Of a stretch of DNA of 64,000 nucleotides, positions 61,663 to 64,000 are shown piece by piece. This DNA is from Crocinitomix sp044361315 (GTDB lineage Bacteria > Bacteroidota > Bacteroidia > Flavobacteriales_D > Crocinitomicaceae): the NCBI GenBank assembly GCA_044361315.1, contig JBIKJA010000009.1, forward strand, positions 62,001-126,000, written 5' to 3'. The stretch's first letter is position 1. Every line of letters begins with the position of its first letter. A program made the position numbers and the translations under genes. The notes below the pieces were generated by a model. The model worked only from the letters and a program-made list of their open reading frames with translations. It ran no database searches and was not told the DNA's origin.

Positions 61663-62625
61663 CTATTGAACAATTAACCTTTCAAGGGATAATAACTCTT
61701 CGTTTTTGTAGATACTCACGGTGTACAAACCAGCTACTGGTATTTCAACACTCATAGGTTGATTTTCGTTGATCAAAATGGTATTAATCAATTGTCCTGC
61801 TGTGTTGGTTAATTTTATGGTGTATTGTTCGCCTGTATTACCTGCAACTTTAATGGTTACCGCATTTGTAGCTGTTGGATTTGGAAAAATACTCCAATCA
61901 AGGTTGGCAACTTCTTTTTCAATCGAAGCATAATAATTTCCAAATACATAATCACGGAAGTTTTCTAATACTTTTTTCGCCATACCTGTCGATCCATGTG
62001 AAATAGCACCTCCAGTAAGATCAATATCTCTTAAAGCCTCGGTATAATTCGCATCTAATTTTAATAACATGATATCTCCTAAAATTTCAGTCACTACTTC
62101 TTGTTCTTGGCTGAAATAATTAGCATTGCCTAAGCCATGAAATTCAAAACCTTGATCTAAACCAGCACCAGCCATTCCTTCGTATGCAACAAAACGGTAA
62201 CCATCTGTCCAACCCCAATGCATCGAAGGCACTTGTGGCGCTAATGGATGATCAGCTGGAAATAGGGTAGGATCGCCATTGTTTACCGGTTCATAAACCC
62301 CAATATGGAATTTTACGCGTTCTACTTCGCCAATTTCATAATTTCCAAGCTCAATTAATGTAAATTCTTCTTCTGCCGGTCGAACCAAAGCGATAATGTC
62401 CAACGGAATAATCGTTTCTACACCGCCATCGTGAATGATGGTGAATTTTGAAATATAATATTCTAAACGTGTCGCTTTAAACGAATTACCCAAGTTGTTT
62501 TGAGCCACAGCGTCCAATGCAAACGTTTCTAAATCAAGTTTATGATTAATTCGTAAGATAACATCATTTTGTGCATTCGAAGTCAAGGCTAAACCAACTA
62601 AGAGAAAGAAGAGTATTTTTTTCAT
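61663..62625 (-). CDS. MbnP-like copper-binding protein with T9SS sorting domain (copy 2)
   Basis: 320 residues, a close paralogue of the next gene downstream. Signal peptide to about 19. MbnP-type body with VILRINHKLDLETFALD, ATRLEYYISKFTIIHD and MHWGWTDGYRF (135-145). T9SS domain DWSIFPNPTATNAVTIKVAG and GLYTVSIYKNEEL. The sorting domain and the segment before it are almost identical to copy 1, while the middle part (GAGLDQGFEFHGLG versus GGTDFVGGFALHGLG) differs. First gene of the three-gene operon, divergent from a second diheme peroxidase. Confidence 0.85.
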   Translation of the reverse strand: MKKILFFLLVGLALTSNAQNDVILRINHKLDLETFALDAVAQNNLGNSFKATRLEYYISKFTIIHDGGVETIIPLDIIALVRPAEEEFTLIELGNYEIGEVERVKFHIGVYEPVNNGDPTLFPADHPLAPQVPSMHWGWTDGYRFVAYEGMAGAGLDQGFEFHGLGNANYFSQEQEVVTEILGDIMLLKLDANYTEALRDIDLTGGAISHGSTGMAKKVLENFRDYVFGNYYASIEKEVANLDWSIFPNPTATNAVTIKVAGNTGEQYTIKLTNTAGQLINTILINENQPMSVEIPVAGLYTVSIYKNEELLSLERLIVQ

Positions 62626-62765
62626 AAAATTTTATTTTGTACGCTTATTTGATTCTACCAAATTACGTTTTTTTTTTCGAATTTGATGAATTTTAATTTT
62701 GAAATTCTTGCGTTCCTAAACTAATGCCGCATCACTTATTTCAGCATGGATTTCAGTTTATTCTA

Positions 62766-62773
62766 TATCTTTG
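62766..62773 (+). promoter_or_regulatory. -7 element (TATCTTTG) of the second diheme peroxidase
   Basis: Exact TAnnTTTG, 27 nt before the ATG at 62801. It supports that ATG as the start over the TTG at 62771, which lies inside this element. The 175-bp divergent gap presumably holds the opposing MbnP promoter too. Confidence 0.5.
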
Positions 62774-62800
62774 AGTTTGATTAAATTTAATGCGGATTGG

Positions 62801-63841
62801 ATGATGAAACCTGGCAAACTAATTTTAGTTGTCGTTCTATTTTCAGGAATGGGATTGGTTCCATTCATTATTTCCGCTACGCATGGCAATTTAGCTGAAA
62901 TTGAGCCCTATCAATTAGAGGTACCTGTTGGTTTTCCTACGCCTAAAATTCCTGAAGAAAATGCCTTAACTCAGGCTCGAATTGACTTAGGTAGGATGCT
63001 TTTTTATGATCCGGTGATGTCTGTAGATAGTTCTATTTCTTGTGCTTTTTGTCATGATCAGTCGTTGGCGTTTGCTGATTTTAGGCGAATTACCCCAGGC
63101 GTTGAACGCAGATTTGGTGAAAGAAATGCCCCAACCTTGGCCAATGTGGTTTATAATCCTACGCTTTTATTCGATGGACACCTTACATCGCTGGAAGAAC
63201 AAATTTTAGTTCCCATTCAAGAACACGCTGAATTTGATTTTAATATTGTGTTGATTGGCAAACGACTGAGGAATAACCCGAAGTATGTTGAAATGAGTTT
63301 GAAAGCCTATAATCGAATGCCTGATCCTTATGTGATTACACGCGCAATTGCCTCTTTCGAACGAATTTTAATTAGTGGTAATTCGGCGTATGACCAATAT
63401 GTGTATCAAAATAAAAAATCTACTTTATCGAAATCCCAATTAAAAGGGATGGATTTATTTCAGAATCAATTACATTGTACCAATTGCCACAGTGGGTTTA
63501 ATTTCACCAATTTTACGACGCAAAATAATGGTTTGTACGAACATTATGCAGATTCTGGTCGGGCACGTGTAACTCTTTTGGTCAGTGATCGGGCAATGTT
63601 TAAAGTCCCTACTTTACGCAATATTGAATTAACAGCTCCTTATATGCACGATGGTTCGATTGCATCATTGGAAGAGGTGATTCTGCATTATGAAAGTGGA
63701 GGGAAAAATCACCTCAATAAAAACCCAATTCTTCAGCCATTTAAATTGACTAAGCGCCAACGGAAAGAATTGATTTCATTTTTAAAGAGTTTAACAGATC
63801 CTAATTTTTTAACCAATCCGGCTTATTCGAATCCTTTTTGA
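62801..63841 (+). CDS. MauG/CcpA-type diheme cytochrome c peroxidase (second copy)
   Basis: 346 residues from the ATG at 62801 (62804 equally possible). N-terminal membrane anchor or signal (KLILVVVLFSGMGLVPFIIS). Haem motifs CAFCH (81-85) and CTNCH (226-230), the conserved NAPTLANVVYNPTLLFDGHLTSLEEQ region, and PYMHDGSIASLEEVILHY. It is not a recent duplicate of the peroxidase at 59547: identity is mostly in motifs and the C-terminus LTDPNFLTNPAYSNPF. It is divergent from the MbnP-like operon, so each MbnP-like protein could have its own modifying enzyme, or this may be a plain H2O2 peroxidase. Confidence 0.9.
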   Translation: MMKPGKLILVVVLFSGMGLVPFIISATHGNLAEIEPYQLEVPVGFPTPKIPEENALTQARIDLGRMLFYDPVMSVDSSISCAFCHDQSLAFADFRRITPGVERRFGERNAPTLANVVYNPTLLFDGHLTSLEEQILVPIQEHAEFDFNIVLIGKRLRNNPKYVEMSLKAYNRMPDPYVITRAIASFERILISGNSAYDQYVYQNKKSTLSKSQLKGMDLFQNQLHCTNCHSGFNFTNFTTQNNGLYEHYADSGRARVTLLVSDRAMFKVPTLRNIELTAPYMHDGSIASLEEVILHYESGGKNHLNKNPILQPFKLTKRQRKELISFLKSLTDPNFLTNPAYSNPF

Positions 63842-63844
63842 TGT

Positions 63845-64000
63845 TTAATAAGAAAACCGAATAATCGGCAAAATCTCATGTGCGTTTTTAAATTCAACGA
63901 AATAAATTCCTTTTGGGAATTGACTGAGTGAAATGATTTGCCAAGTAGTTGAATTTAAAATAAATTCGTTACAAATCGCACCGTTTAAGCCGTAAATGGC
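63845..64000 (-). CDS. C-terminal end of a T9SS-exported protein (runs off window)
   Basis: The last 51 codons of a gene read leftward from the window edge to a TAA at 63845-63847. The visible part is a T9SS sorting domain: AIYGLNGAICNEFIL, ISLSQFPKGIYFVEFKN and a terminal IIRFSY. The passenger domain lies beyond 64000, so function is unknown. Convergent with the diheme peroxidase. Confidence 0.75.
   Translation of the reverse strand, partial: AIYGLNGAICNEFILNSTTWQIISLSQFPKGIYFVEFKNAHEILPIIRFSY

Noticed and set aside
1..64000. CRISPR arrays, tRNA or rRNA genes, phage or integrative-element genes.
   Set aside because: No regularly spaced direct repeats, cloverleaf-like GGTTCRA segments, integrases or phage genes were recognised on reading; a tRNAscan/Infernal run could still find something I missed.

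Overview
The window is chromosomal DNA from a low-GC (roughly 36-39 %, estimated by eye) member of the Bacteroidota. I place it in Flavobacteriales, and more tentatively near Crocinitomicaceae/Fluviicola. The reasons are the many type IX secretion (T9SS) C-terminal sorting domains of the form PNP...G.Y.., the Bacteroidota-type -7 promoter element TAnnTTTG upstream of many genes, lipoproteins with the SCKK signature, a TonB-dependent receptor, the flavobacterial order thioesterase/dnaA/low-Mr phosphatase/SAM methylase, and the long form of IspH. I saw no rRNA, tRNA, CRISPR array or intact insertion sequence.

Layout. 1-2161: N-terminal 720 residues of a giant secreted SprB-repeat adhesin. 2255-11552: two divergent operons that read together as a nucleic-acid or phosphate scavenging locus. 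The leftward one holds a secreted EEP nuclease and a 5'-nucleotidase split into two genes. The rightward one holds a TonB receptor, two tandem DUF5689/choice-of-anchor-J lipoproteins and a T9SS protein with a YhcR-type OB fold. 11553-12352: terminator and a decayed REP-associated tyrosine transposase (RAYT). 12353-25484: mostly leftward housekeeping genes (uvrB, ispH, thiol-disulfide protein, M20 amidohydrolase, TSUP permease half, a large PD40/beta-barrel protein, secreted endonuclease I, M23 peptidase). 25615-30567: alaS, then an ECF sigma factor with an anti-sigma/outer-membrane-barrel fusion. 30707-39699: FKBP lipoproteins, NrnA-like DHH phosphoesterase, secreted unknowns, dapA, ligA, mnmD, thioesterase. 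39700-43066: possible oriC, dnaA, phosphatase, methylase, DinB.

43137-43935: a frameshifted TPR gene cut off by a second RAYT remnant. 44006-51197: fused acyl-CoA mutase icmF, pckA and a DnaQ/GIY-YIG fusion. 51224-51855: a scar in which two divergent genes have both lost their 5' halves. 51892-59403: DUF1826-like protein, EreA/ChaN-like hydrolase with a possible barrel, a palindromic repeat element, an outer-membrane barrel, a methyltransferase and a T9SS CocE-type hydrolase. 59547-63841: two MauG-like diheme peroxidases around two tandem MbnP-like proteins carrying T9SS tags. 63845-64000: end of another T9SS cargo.

Strongest candidates for something new: (i) the nuclease/5'-nucleotidase/TonB/OB-fold locus as a surface nucleic-acid uptake system; (ii) the duplicated MbnP/MbnH-like copper-protein locus exported by T9SS; (iii) the sigma factor with an anti-sigma factor that appears to span both membranes. 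Cell biology visible here is dominated by export to the surface: five complete T9SS cargos, two CTD fragments, and one probable cargo whose C-terminus is outside the window.
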